A DNA stretch of 64,000 nucleotides from Rotaria socialis. Its lineage: Eukaryota; Rotifera; Eurotatoria; Philodinida; Philodinidae. The notes below the pieces were generated by a model. That model saw only the letters and a list, made by a program, of their open reading frames with translations. It was not told where the DNA came from and ran no database searches. A program made the position numbers and the translations under genes. Shown here piece after piece: positions 9,691-23,152 of this stretch (position 1 is the first letter of the stretch; the number at the start of each line of letters is the position of its first letter). The stretch is from assembly GCA_905331475.1 (NCBI GenBank), contig CAJNYU010001434.1, positions 66,657 through 130,656 on the forward strand, read 5' to 3'.

Positions 9691-10848
9691 ATGACAAGTT
9701 TTAATTGCATGATATTTCTTATCAGTATTCTATGGTTATCAACGAATGTACTATCGGACAATGATGTTGATCTTTTACCAAAATCAATCGATAAACTTAA
9801 AGACTACTATGATGTTATTAAAAATTTAGAAAAACGTGGTATTTTAAGCAAAGTTATTGCAGCTAATGAAAAGCGTTTATATGTTGAGCATGCAACAAAA
9901 CTTATTGGAAGAGAAGAATTATTAACTGAAGAAGAATTCCTAACATGGAAACAACGTCAATTGATTGTATCATTTTCCAATGTAGTAGCTATTATTGCAG
10001 GTGCTATTGTTGTTATAGCTTTAACAGTATTACTTGGTTTCTTTCTAGTACCATTATTCGCTTATATATCGGCTATTGTTTGGGAAATACTCTTCTATGG
10101 AATATCATTCTGTTTGATGATACTGGTTGCGAAATCATGGTTAATTTTCCTCGGTTGCTTAGCATTTGTTACAACGCTCTCATTTACAATTAAATTTCAT
10201 TTCTCAAGGAATAAACATGTTGCTTTGGTAGCATCTTGGATATGTTTTTTTGCTTGGACTTTTGTAGCTATTTATCAACAAAATCGAGAAGCAGGCTATT
10301 TAGCTGTTATGGCATTAGAATCATCCTTAGGTTTTGTAATATTTGTTGGACAATTGTTACTGATTATTGGATTTCAAGATGAAAAAGTTATTCCATGTGC
10401 TACGATTGCTTCATTTGTTTTAATTATTCTTGGAAGTATTTTACATATTCAAAAACAATCAAATATATTGGCAGTACCATTTTCTCGACCATTATTATTT
10501 TTAGGAACGTTCGTTTATTTTATTGGTTTATTGATTTTAAGTTCTCGCTTATATTCGGACATACAATCGAAAACATTGCGATTTTGGCTAATGCAAATTA
10601 TTGCATTTTGTAGTGGATTAGCAACACTGCTTTTCGGTCCAATGCTCGAATTACCGTTCATTCAAGCGATTGGTGGAACAATGTTTGTTATATGGTTATT
10701 GGAAAAATATGTTGAAATTGCACCATGGAAAAATACAACTACAGTTGCTGGTAGTATGTTTGGTTTTGGAATACTACTATACGGATTTGCATACGTTTTA
10801 CAAAAGAATCCACAGTATTTTATTTTTCATGTATACTCTTCAGAATGA
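9691..10848 (+). CDS. predicted secretory-pathway multi-span membrane protein, about ten TM segments
   Basis: 385 aa from the ATG at 9691; the open frame extends upstream only through a TTG, so this ATG is the start. Residues 1-22 (MTSFNCMIFLISILWLSTNV) form a signal peptide. Residues about 23-90 are charged and probably lumenal. About ten hydrophobic segments follow, beginning at VVAIIAGAIVVIALTVLLGF, with very short loops and a short tail. No motif is recognised. The layout of a soluble N-terminal domain followed by a compact TM bundle resembles uncharacterised DUF2157-like proteins, but this is only a resemblance. It sits 673 bp after the ART-like gene and converges with the minus-strand ubiquitin-like gene, leaving only 73 bp between stop codons. 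Function unknown. Confidence 0.8.
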   Translation: MTSFNCMIFLISILWLSTNVLSDNDVDLLPKSIDKLKDYYDVIKNLEKRGILSKVIAANEKRLYVEHATKLIGREELLTEEEFLTWKQRQLIVSFSNVVAIIAGAIVVIALTVLLGFFLVPLFAYISAIVWEILFYGISFCLMILVAKSWLIFLGCLAFVTTLSFTIKFHFSRNKHVALVASWICFFAWTFVAIYQQNREAGYLAVMALESSLGFVIFVGQLLLIIGFQDEKVIPCATIASFVLIILGSILHIQKQSNILAVPFSRPLLFLGTFVYFIGLLILSSRLYSDIQSKTLRFWLMQIIAFCSGLATLLFGPMLELPFIQAIGGTMFVIWLLEKYVEIAPWKNTTTVAGSMFGFGILLYGFAYVLQKNPQYFIFHVYSSE

Positions 10849-10921
10849 ATATTAAAAGCAATTTGTTTTTTTTATTTAAGTAAACTAATCGAGACGAAAA
10901 AAGAGTTAGTCTACATATGGA

Positions 10922-12401
10922 TCAATATACAAACATAGAACCCCATTCATGCACAACTAGACCACTTTCTGATAAATTTTCAGTATTAATAACCTTTTGA
11001 ATTTCATTTTCTAATTGATCAAGTGTTGAAATTTCACTATCATTTGTTCCAAAGCCAAAAATAAGAAAGGCACGCACCAATTGCTGAGGCAGTGGTCGGA
11101 TGGTTAGTTGCGCTGATTTTGAATATATTTGTGGAGAAAGAAAATGAAATAAAATCTTTTCTTTTTCATGTTCAGGATCAGCTTCATCCAATTGAGGAAT
11201 CACATATGTAATTAAATCCTATGTGGAAAAAAAGTAAGAAATTCAAAGAATGTTTTCTATTAAAATATACTTATAAATAAATACTAACATCACGATCTTC
11301 AGATGACAGGGTCATTTTTTTCAAAAGATAATTAAGAACTCTACCAAAATCATGACGTGGAACACATAAATTCTCTGGCTGAATAAAATTATATGATGAA
11401 TCGACTGTTAACGCTTCCCAAAATAACATTCGATATTCTTTTTCATCGTCAATTATTGGATAAAGTCGATCGATCATACATGTGTTTTTTTCCTGTTCTT
11501 GGAAAATAATTTTTCCATCTGGATACACATTCATATTATTCCATTGTAAAAACGTTCTACCATCTGTTATTGATGGTTGTGGATAAATACTTGACAATAT
11601 CCACATATGAAAATTAAGTTCAATGCCAACACGAACATTATTAATGATTTGATTATTGATGGATTTTAGCCGAATAACAGGTTTACGAAGTCTTAAAACA
11701 AGAAATAAAATGCTCTCATTTGAAATGCTATAGTCAGACAATGTTCTATCATCTGAGAGTTGTTTCCCACCGAAAATCAGTTTTTGTTGTTCAGTAGGAA
11801 TACCTTCTTTATTTTTTATTCGTTCTTTGATTACAGCAATCGTATCCCTGTTCAGAAATGCATTGATAGTAACCAGTTTACCAGTTAAAGTTTTAATAAA
11901 AATAATTTCTTTTAGTGAAGATAATAGTGGCATAGGTTCTATACGATAAGAAGACCCGTTAGTTGTATTCGTAAGAGTTTTAGAAAGATCGATCGAAACT
12001 TGTACATTTCCTTCGGAGGCTAGTTGATGAGTATCAACTTCGTCATGTTGAAGAAGTTCTAATTCAACCATTTTTCGAAAGATATCACCCACAGTAACAC
12101 GACTATTAATACTAATTATAAAAAAATACACAAATTAAATTCATTTTTTTTCTGATAACAGTTACACAGTAATTCAGTAGCTAAAAAGTCAATCAACTTA
12201 CTATGCATCATAATTCTTGTTCTTATGAATTAATGTAATAACGAATAATTCAGGTATAACTAATGGGTCTTCGCAATGATCGATTCGAACATCTCGTAGA
12301 TCGATTGTACATTTTGCAAGTTTCGCTTTGTTTGTTTGAGCATCGAGTTGCTTGTGAAAATCCTCAATTTTAGTAGTAAGCGTATCGCTCGATGAACACA
12401 T
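10922..12401 (-). CDS. ubiquitin-like-domain protein with conserved C-terminal domain, three exons
   Basis: Exons in coding order are 12401-12202, 12111-11289 and 11218-10922, with introns GTAAGT...ATTAG (phase 2) and GTTAGT...CATAG (phase 0). The product is 439 aa. Residues about 135-208 are a full ubiquitin fold: [10 protein letters not shown], then [18 protein letters not shown] (Lys48 context kept), then [20 protein letters not shown]. The end reads LRLRKP instead of LRLRGG and the chain continues, so the domain cannot be cleaved and conjugated. Downstream, [19 protein letters not shown] and FWEAL, followed by [23 protein letters not shown] and [16 protein letters not shown], match a domain I recall from fungal and invertebrate ubiquitin-like proteins. 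Residues 1-67 have no recognised domain. It probably works as a non-covalent adaptor; the partner is unknown. Confidence 0.82.
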
Positions 12402-13166
12402 TTTTGTGATTGGTGAAAAACGAAACTGTCAGTAGTTTACAATCGACAACAACAATATTTTTAATAGCAAACTCAAAATGAAAGAGAACAAGTGAAATTT
12501 TTTCTTGACAGCACATGATGCAATACTACATGTATTGGTTAAATTATATTCATCAATATAAACCGCATTAATCTATATTGACACACATCAAATATCAAGC
12601 TTTAGATTAGAGCAAACATTTTGCTATTCAGAAGATGTCAAGGTCATCGTCCATTTACTTTCTATAATTTAAAATAATTATTTCTTCAAAAATAAAATTC
12701 CGTCCCGATAGAAGCATTTCATAAATTAGTAGGAATTTAAATAACTTTATTGGAAATAACTAATCCAGTGAGTCATACAAAATTATTCAACCGTTACAAG
12801 TCTTAAATAATCAAGAAAAGGAAATCGAAAGACTAGAATCTCACACTGATCGAATTCGAGTCATCAATTATACTATTGCAATACAAAATGGAATAGAAGA
12901 AGTCAACTTATTCGCTACGCTCCTAATTGATCGTACTAAAATCTACCTCAGTATATGAATACCCACGCCAGCATTGTAAAATACGTCTTACGATTGCTTA
13001 CCTAATCAAGCAGTCAAAAGTATTTCATTTTGCAAATATGGATGATACGAAAGCGATTCATCTCAAAAACTTTACGCAGATATAATATATATATCAAAAC
13101 GTCGAGATGTGGAATATTTATAAAACATAAAAGTAACGAATAAATTTTCATTATTTATTGAAAAAT
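12402..13166. other. shared intergenic region between two minus-strand genes
   Basis: This holds the promoter and 5' flank of the ubiquitin-like gene and the 3' flank of the leucine-rich gene. It is AT-rich with a short TA run near 13081-13092. No RNA gene or repeat is evident. Confidence 0.5.
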
Positions 13167-14246
13167 CTAAAACGAACAACATGCAGTGCCATAAACTCGA
13201 TTTTCACGTGAATTAATATTTATACAATATTCACTTTTAATCCATAACGATCTAGAATCACACGATCGACTTAAACTTGAATCTTGAACATCTAATAATG
13301 ATGATGGATTTGATTCAAGAAAAGGTTGAAAGACATTTTCATCTAAATAATCGATACTTGTATTGTAAAGTCGCAAAAATGTTGATCGATTACGTAAACG
13401 AGTCAACGATGTCGATTCGAAACTATAAGAATCTATCATTGAACCACCAATGTCAATATATAGCATTTGACTTAGATCATCGCTAACTATTCTTGAAATT
13501 CTATTCATAGCCAATGAATATTTACCAATTTTTGCTAATAAAGGTGAAAAAATTCTTAATGATGTTAAACTTGGTGCATGATAAAATGAATATTTTCCAA
13601 TGTATTCGATTGGTTGAGATGTTTGTTTAAAATGAGCACCAAACCAAATGTATCGTAGGTGAGTATTATTAAATGCATAATCAGGAATAGATTTTAATTT
13701 ATCATTTTCCATGCTAAGAAATCTTAAGTTTGTAAATTCTCTTATCAAACTAAACAACGTTTTACTATCTGATAAACTTGTGTTGACAGTTCGAAATACT
13801 TCAATTTTATTTCGTGTATTATTAAATGCATTAACATCAATTGAATTCAATAATGGATTTTGATATAGAATAATATTTGTAAATGTAATATTTCCAAAAA
13901 GATTTCTTGGTAAATGCTTCATTTTTGTATTATGTAAAAGAAAATCATTGAAACTTGTAACATTATTTGTTTTCTGGCCTGCTGTTAATAATATAGCACT
14001 AAGTTTAACAAAGAAAGAACGTAAGTCGAACAATGAATTTTCAATATGTTCACATACAATTGATTTTGAACGAATAGGAATTGATTCTATTACAGTTAGA
14101 TAGAGTAAAACTGGATCATTTGATGAGTTGCTTTCAATACATGAGCAGGGTCCTTTTAAGAAATTCGATGGGCATTGACTATCAGCATAAGCGAAATATT
14201 GAATAAGAAGAAATAATTTGATTGAGAATATTTGAGAATGATACAT
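13167..14246 (-). CDS. secreted leucine-rich-repeat protein
   Basis: Single exon, 359 aa, ATG at 14246. Residues 1-23 are a signal peptide (IKLFLLIQYFAYADS). A cysteine cluster follows (CPSNFLKGPCSCIE), like an LRR N-terminal cap. Irregular leucine-rich repeats run from about residue 85 to 300, for example MKHLPRNLFGNITFTNIILY, IDVNAFNN, FTNLRFLSMENDKLKSIPDY and IGKYSF. The C-terminal 50 residues carry spaced cysteines (SRSCDSRSLW ... EYCINI ... ACCSF), like an LRR C-terminal cap. At least seven NxS/T sequons suggest N-glycosylation. There is no TM segment after the signal peptide, so it is probably secreted. The layout resembles the arthropod/rotifer group named after the non-catalytic luciferase subunit, but the role is unknown. 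Confidence 0.8.
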   Translation of the reverse strand: MYHSQIFSIKLFLLIQYFAYADSQCPSNFLKGPCSCIESNSSNDPVLLYLTVIESIPIRSKSIVCEHIENSLFDLRSFFVKLSAILLTAGQKTNNVTSFNDFLLHNTKMKHLPRNLFGNITFTNIILYQNPLLNSIDVNAFNNTRNKIEVFRTVNTSLSDSKTLFSLIREFTNLRFLSMENDKLKSIPDYAFNNTHLRYIWFGAHFKQTSQPIEYIGKYSFYHAPSLTSLRIFSPLLAKIGKYSLAMNRISRIVSDDLSQMLYIDIGGSMIDSYSFESTSLTRLRNRSTFLRLYNTSIDYLDENVFQPFLESNPSSLLDVQDSSLSRSCDSRSLWIKSEYCININSRENRVYGTACCSF

Positions 14247-17200
14247 ATTGAAAAAGTTTTCTATTGAGAGTAATACTCGTTAATACACAAAACAAAAAGT
14301 CTCAGTGTAATATAAAAATAATGATTTCATTGGAGTATATAAATACATGAGTAACATAATGTTGAACGGAAGTAAAAAAAGGGTGAAATGTGATTAATAG
14401 TATGATATGATCTGTTTTAAAAAGGATTAATAGTTAAGCTAAAGGTAAGGACAATTGATTTTGTATTCATGGACAATCTATTTTGAGACAGACATAAACG
14501 AAAATTTTTAATTATTTAGATACAATTATTATTAGCATCGCAGAGTTTTTTAGGAATAAAATTTTAATTTATTAATCAAATATTTAACTCGTAATATTTT
14601 TGTTTTGTTCATTTCGAAAAGAAAATTAAAACACTATTTTAATATACTGATGAAGTTCATTAAACATTTGATCATCGTTTTTTTTTTAAACTATTATTTA
14701 CTTCAAATCATTTATAAGAAAAGAAAATACTATTAGCCATCAACAAATAAAAGAATTCTTTTTATTTCTTCTCCTTGTATTAAGATCAACTTTATACATT
14801 GAGTATTTCCTTTCTTCAATCTACTAATCCGTTGCGGTGAAATAACAAAAAAATTTTCAATATGTGATCATTTATCTTGTTTATATTCAATGAGCACAAT
14901 GTCATGAGAGAAAAACAGATTGACAAGGATTTGTAGTATTATGAACAGGATAAATTTTGCCAATGTTAATTACGATGTCTATTTTTACATCAAACGATTT
15001 CTAGTTTTTGAATTCTCTAACTAAATTGATTCAAAGGCAGCGTATTTTCCTTGAACATGTCTTTTGATTTTGTTCAATAAGATCTTAATTCAATGTACAT
15101 ATTTTTTCATGTGCACTGTTCTTTTAAGCGCAACTGCAAATTTAATTATATCTATGAAAACAATAAAAATCTGTGCGTCGAATGATATTTTATTAGTTTT
15201 TAAATTAAATGCATAATCGTTGCCTATTAATTATATGGAAGTTCGTGTTAGACCAATATCACCTTTAAAAGCAGAAGCGAGTTTCGAGAATAGTAGTAGT
15301 CATCATTTCAAAACATATTTCTAGTTATTTATTTTGATATGAGCTGAAAAAGAAATATTCTTGGTTTTTCTATAAGATTATGATCTATCAGTGAAAGATT
15401 TTGCCTGAGTCATGTGTCACTAATCGAAATTTATGAATCTATTAATGCTCTTCCTTGCCAAAATTCTTGTCTGACCATCAAAGTAAATGTCAAGTGACGT
15501 CTACACATATCTATTTGTATAATGTGTAAATGATTCTATTATTTATTTAGTTTTATACGACGATAGTAAACAGTTATTACGTACATCTATGAGCACGGTA
15601 GTTTTCGTTTCCACCTTTTTTTTCTATTTCGTTTTGCTGAAAACTTACAGTGGCTTTAAAAAAATGAATCATTCTTTCTAACGAAAGCCTCTCATTCTGT
15701 ATTGCTCCTGGAGAAAGAAAATATTTTCAGTGTAAAAGATGTGAAGTATTCTCTGGAAGTCGTTGCAACTAGTTTTTGCAATTAAAGATTCAAAGAAGTC
15801 GCATAGAGATAGATCAGTAATAGATTCCTATGATTTCGAATTTCTTTCTCTACTAGAGTGCATATCTATAAGAATGTCTTAGATTTTGAAATCGATTTCG
15901 AATCTAATATTCATCTATATTTGAAGTAATGGAAGTTCATTTTTCTGTGTTAGTCAAATTTTTGTTTTCAGATATAAGCAGCAAAAAATAACTTCATTGG
16001 AAAGTTCAGAGTTTTTCATTTCATCAGAGTGATATCCGGTACTGATTAATAATGCATCGAAATATGATTTTATTGGACGGTTTCGTCAAAAATTAGTTGC
16101 TAAGACTGCACAGTGCTTGGTTTTTCTTTAATTTTTTCGAATTTTTGATCCATGTTGACTCTTGGAGCTAATAAAACTGAAATTGGCGCTTGATTTGCTA
16201 CCGTCTCTGTGTTTGCTATAGGAAGAAAAAATAAGTTCGAACTGGATTCTTGGTATTACACTGTAATAGAGAAAACTCCAAATTTGACTTGCATTAGACC
16301 GCAAAAATTATTGCACGAAAAAAAAATTAAAAAAATACTCTAGAAATGTTAGATAATTTTCATAGATCAGTAATCGAAATGCATACTTAACGAAACGATA
16401 GCATAGAATCTGTAATTTTCACTTGGAAGAAATACTGTTCTTTTGCCAATAGCCTTGTTGGAAGTCTTACCACTAGTTCAATAAATAAAATAAAATTTTT
16501 GAAAAGAGAAATTTTTCCACAAAAGAAAAGCAGATAAATCATAGAGCTTGCATGACAATAGATCGTAGAAAATATTCAGTTGAATTTTTCTGTTGATTGA
16601 TTTTGAGCATAGTTTTAATAAAAATAAACTAGACGTTTCTTACAAACAGAACACACAAGCAAAAAGAACTCCTCTCTCTCTTTCTCTATTCACAATGATT
16701 CAATTTTTTGAGAATCTACTTTTTTTTTTCGATTTCCAGTAGAGAATGATAACAACTGTAATTCTATGCACTAGAGTTCGGGGTGTAAAACGCCTATTCA
16801 ACATTTTTTTCTTTTTCTCTATATTATATGTATACAAAATTCGAATGGTGATTGTAACAAAGGAAGAACAAACAGCAACAAAAGCAGCAGATAAAAATTC
16901 GTTTTTAAGTTGTCATGATGATCATTATTCGAAATGAATTCGTTATGTTTTTTTTATGTGATTCATTCCTCTGCTTTTTTTAAGGCTACTGTTGAGTTCA
17001 TTCTATCTCTCTCTCTCTCTCTCTCCCTCTCTCTTTTTTTTGCTGCCTTTTTTTCACTCCCATCAACGTTGAGGTACTTCAGGCTCGTTGTTGATTCATG
17101 GCAACGAAACAAACAAAATGGTTGTCGTCGCCGTCGCCTTTGTCGTTGTATCGATTGTATTCTTTGTTCATTGCCCGACGACGGACGCTAGAAAAGGAAA

Positions 17201-17363
17201 GAACATGAGCTAAAAGCAGGAGAGAATGAAAAATTGTGTGTTGCATGTCGCCATAGAAACATTGCGATTCATTGGTTGCCATCAACAGACCGAGAGAACA
17301 AATGTGTATTGTGGAAGTTAGAGAGAAAAAATGAGAAAGAGAGAACGAGAGAAATTATGTCCC
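14247..17363. other. 3.1-kb intergenic region upstream of beta-tubulin
   Basis: AT-rich sequence without supported genes. The last 700 bp change character, with CT-rich runs (16670-16690, 17005-17033), GTCGTCGCCGTCGCC-type trinucleotides near 17125 and a GAGA-rich stretch (17288-17355) leading to a TATA box. Frames at 16746-17548 on either strand are low complexity and not believed to code. Confidence 0.5.
17005..17033. repeat. CT/GA microsatellite
   Basis: A (CT)n run interrupted by one CCC, about 330 bp upstream of the beta-tubulin TATA box. Together with the GAGA-rich block at 17288-17355 it could bind GAGA-type factors. That role is inference. Confidence 0.8.
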
Positions 17364-17372
17364 TATATAAAG
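17364..17372 (+). promoter_or_regulatory. TATA box of the beta-tubulin gene
   Basis: TATATAAAG stands 107 bp upstream of the beta-tubulin ATG. A start site near 17395 would give a 5' leader of about 85 nt. A GAGA-repeat block lies immediately upstream. Confidence 0.65.
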
Positions 17373-17478
17373 CTTTGTGCGTGTTCGTTGTTAGTCGTTC
17401 GCCTCTCTCTATCGTTTTCTTCAAACATCGTTTCTTCTCTTTACTCGTCGTTCGTCGTCGAAGCAACAAACAACAAAA

Positions 17479-19303
<1,825 letters not shown>

Positions 19304-22141
19304 ACCATCTTTTAAACAACAACATCCAATAACATTAGACATTTTTATTTCATCGACAATTAATCTTTTTTTTTATTATAAAATCCTTCGAATCTCTTTA
19401 GCTCTTTTTTCTCTGTATGATCATTTGTCTCCTTATTTTTTTTTTGTACAATGTCGCGTCGGGTCTTGTATTTGAAAATTGCATAACAACAATGAATAGA
19501 AACATCCGAGACAAAAAAAATAATGTCACCGATTGATTAAATGGTTTTTTTTCCATAATAATAAATACTGACGAATGAGCCCTAAGAAAAATACTTTTTT
19601 TCTAATGATTCGCTATTGTTACAAACTGGGTCTTATGTCAATAGAAATATGCGTTTGTCTTTGATAAAAAACTTAGTAGTAGACATTAATAAATGATGAT
19701 TGGATGCAGTATTTGCATGACGAGAATGTTTCTTGGGAATTGTATGAAATATTCTAGCTTCAATTTCTGCCGCAGGTTGTAAAGAGGCAACATATATGAA
19801 TTAACGAATGTTTTTTGTAGGATGAAATTCATCTTTTCAATTGAAAAAAAAACAATGAGTTTAAAGTGCACTGGCAATGCCTTGATTTCAATCTGTTCGA
19901 AGCTTTAGAACGTGAGAAATTCTCATGAAAATGATGTTTATTTTACCTCCAGTCATATCTATCGATATAGATGGAAACGAATTCAATTTATCATGAATTC
20001 TTGATAGATTTTTCAACTGTCATCATCGGCGTCGCAGGAAAATTCAAGTACAAGTTTTTTGGACTGTATGTTATTCATCAAAATTCAATTATGACAATTT
20101 ATCTACTGTAGTTAACTATTGATTTCTGCTACTTCAAATTTAAGTTAAAAATTCAAATAAAGATGGAGCTAGTCATAAAATCAAGATGTCGGTAAACGTA
20201 TCGATGATTATAGGTAACCTATGCAAATCTGTGGCTGATGGAATTCACATATATATGTTGGTCTATAAACACTAAAGTCGATCAAAGAGAAAAACTATGC
20301 TTGAAGGCACGATTTTTTTTATTCGATTTATTTCGTTTTCATTAAAGAATTGCCTCCTATTTATACTAGTCAATCAGATCTTCATTCTACTAAATATAAA
20401 GTAGCTCTAGTTGATCCAACATTTCGAATAAAAATCAGGCGTATTAAAATATAAATTAGCGAAACTCAATAATTCAATCAAATTATCGGTTGATAAATAA
20501 CCAGCTCTTCAACGAGTTTGTACTTCAGGTTATACAATATCGATCATTTTTTAAAAACTTTTCTGTTTGCTAACGTAGAATTTCGATGTTGTATTAAAAA
20601 TTTCATATTAAAATTAGTATCTTAAAAAGTTCTACGTTTGACTTCTTACTAGTAAATTGAATATTACTAGCAAAATTACAGCGATAGAGCTAAGTTCTAT
20701 TCATAGTTTTAGGAGAACCTTCGTTTGAACTTTATTTTGTTCTTCCAACAAGATCAGTTGTTATCAAGAAAGAGAAAAATCCGATTTCAACGGCAAACAA
20801 AAGAATAATTTGCATCAGCTGTTAGTTGTATCATGATTTCCTGTGGGTAAAAGAGAAACAATCAATCTATAAGTTCTATTGTTGATTTGCTTTTAAAAAC
20901 ACGCTATTTACGAAGACGATCTGTTGTTATTGTAAAACACCACTCAACATGAATGTAGTAGTATTGACGGATATTTTTCGAGCTTGTTAATCCCTACAGT
21001 CCATATCTTACTAAACAAAAGTATTCCATCTTGTGACACACAAATACCAAGTGTCAAATATTTATGAAGTATTGATTTCAATCGATTTGTAAAATTGCAT
21101 ATTCCAATGAATACCGAAAGCTATTGTGGATTGCGTATTCAAATCAATAGGAAGCTTTATTCTTCGATTTCGTAATGAAGACTTAGGAATTCTTTTTTTT
21201 TGCATAATACGTTTAATGATATGATATCCCTAGCTACATACAGGTACTTGGGACAATATGAGGAATAAATTCTATAAAAAAAACACTACATGTTCAATTG
21301 AAAGTGTATTATCAGAAAACATGTGATTTATTATTTAATTTTTTTTTGTTGTATTCGAAGTGATAGTTTAGATTAAAAATATATGAACCCAGACACGTAA
21401 ATTTATCTATGAATTTTACCAAATCATTTCGAATAAGGTTTACTTCAAATTAAAATCCCAGAAAAAGTCACATTCATTGAGTGACTAAATAGATATACCA
21501 GTAATTAACGCTGCATTTTGGGTATATGGGTAAATAAATTCTGTAGTTATTTTTCCTAAGCTGTTACCATACCAGTTTTAACAAGAACTACCAGCAAAAA
21601 TAATACCAAGCTAATAGACAAAAATTATTTTGCTTTGTATTTTTCGCTCTTTGGCGGTAGAAAAGCTTTTTCTTAGCATTTTGTTTGTATTATGCGTTGC
21701 TTAAATAATATATCTAAGCGACTTAATCTTTAAAACGCATTAATTTTAATAGGCATTATTCGATAAAAATCTATTATTAGCTAATATAATCGATTCTTTT
21801 TGAACCGGAAAGTGTCTATTTTAATTTTTTTTTTGAAGAAGCAGTTTGATTGCGTACTTTTTAAGCGAACATGATTTTTTTTATAAGAGTATTAAATAAA
21901 AGATTATAAGAAGCTCTGTCTTGTCTCTGTTACATGTAAATTTCACAACATGGTGGCATTGCAAAACAAAACAGAAGTTTCATCGAGTTCATTTAAAAAG
22001 TCTTGGTTTTCCTTCTTTTTCTCTATCACTTTTCACGAGCTTGGATTGTTGCTAAATATAATATTCAGTTCATCATAAATTAATCTGTTCAAAAAGAAGA
22101 AATTTTATTCCGACAATAAAGAGCATTTCATCGTGCCAATC
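19304..22141. other. 2.8-kb intergenic region
   Basis: Holds the 3' UTR of beta-tubulin (AATAAA at 19559-19564) and the 5' flank of the receptor gene. No other gene, repeat array or RNA gene could be supported; the short frames have no coding signature. Confidence 0.5.
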
Positions 22142-23152
22142 ATGGGTGACAATCAAACAGTAAATGATACTGTAACAAATGAAGATGAGCTTATCCCATC
22201 TGCTCCAGTACAATTTTGGACATATCTTGTATTTCAAGTTCCATCACTTACTTGTGCTTTATATCTTCTTTATCATTTAACATTTGGTCAATGTTTACGT
22301 AGACATTTACATAATCATGTTATAACGGTTTTACTTTTTCTATGCTTAATTATTTTAGTCGTAGATAATCCGTTGTATCTTGATGGATGGCGCATGGGTG
22401 GTGGAAATTCATTTCCATTTTCACCAGGTGTTTGTTTATTATGGTGGTTTGTGGATTATGGATTTTACGGTGCAGTTTCTGTATTTCTTGCCTGGGGCTC
22501 ATTAGAAAGGCATATATTCATATTCTATCGACATCAATGTCTCGGTACGAAACGTAAAGTTTTTTGCGTCCATTATTTTCCTCTAATCGTAATTTCGATT
22601 TATCTTATTGGATTTTATAGTTTTGCAATTTTATTTCCACCATGTGAAAATATTTTCTATGATAACTATTTAGCATGTGGTTCATGTCCATGTTATCAAG
22701 ATGTACCATGGATAAATACATGGGATTATTTATTAAATGGAGTTTTATGTAATATTTTAGAAGCATTTTTCAGTTGTACTTTGCTTGTAAAAGTTATATG
22801 GAGAAAAAATTACTCAACACGACGCTTTAATTGGAAAAAATATCGAAAAATGACTGTGCAATTGCTTTCGATTTCAATACTATCATTGATGATTAATCTT
22901 CCACAATCATTAATTATTTTCATACAAGTCATGGGGCCAGGTATGAGTAGTTTTGGTAGTACTGCTGAACCGTATTTATTTTATTTTACCGGCTATATTA
23001 TTTTATTGATACCATTTGTTTGTCTTGCATGCCTACAAGAATTGTGGCCAAAACGAGTTTTTTTTAAGCTACGAAGACCGCGCACAATTCGTCCTATGAC
23101 AATGACTGTTGCTGTTGTACCATTAGAAATTGTACAACGAAAGTACAATTAA
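22142..23152 (+). CDS. intronless orphan 7TM receptor of a rotifer family
   Basis: 336 aa from the ATG at 22142; the frame extends upstream only through GTG. Three N-x-S/T sites lie in the first 15 residues, consistent with an extracellular N-terminus. Seven hydrophobic segments follow. TM3 ends in GSLERHIFIF, so ERH stands in the place of the DRY box. The second extracellular loop is cysteine-rich (PPCENIFYDNYLACGSCPCY), and TM6 has LLSISILSLMINLPQ. A basic tail follows TM7. The layout matches a receptor family I recall as abundant in bdelloids. The lack of introns contrasts with the other two GPCR genes here. Ligand unknown. Confidence 0.85.
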   Translation: MGDNQTVNDTVTNEDELIPSAPVQFWTYLVFQVPSLTCALYLLYHLTFGQCLRRHLHNHVITVLLFLCLIILVVDNPLYLDGWRMGGGNSFPFSPGVCLLWWFVDYGFYGAVSVFLAWGSLERHIFIFYRHQCLGTKRKVFCVHYFPLIVISIYLIGFYSFAILFPPCENIFYDNYLACGSCPCYQDVPWINTWDYLLNGVLCNILEAFFSCTLLVKVIWRKNYSTRRFNWKKYRKMTVQLLSISILSLMINLPQSLIIFIQVMGPGMSSFGSTAEPYLFYFTGYIILLIPFVCLACLQELWPKRVFFKLRRPRTIRPMTMTVAVVPLEIVQRKYN

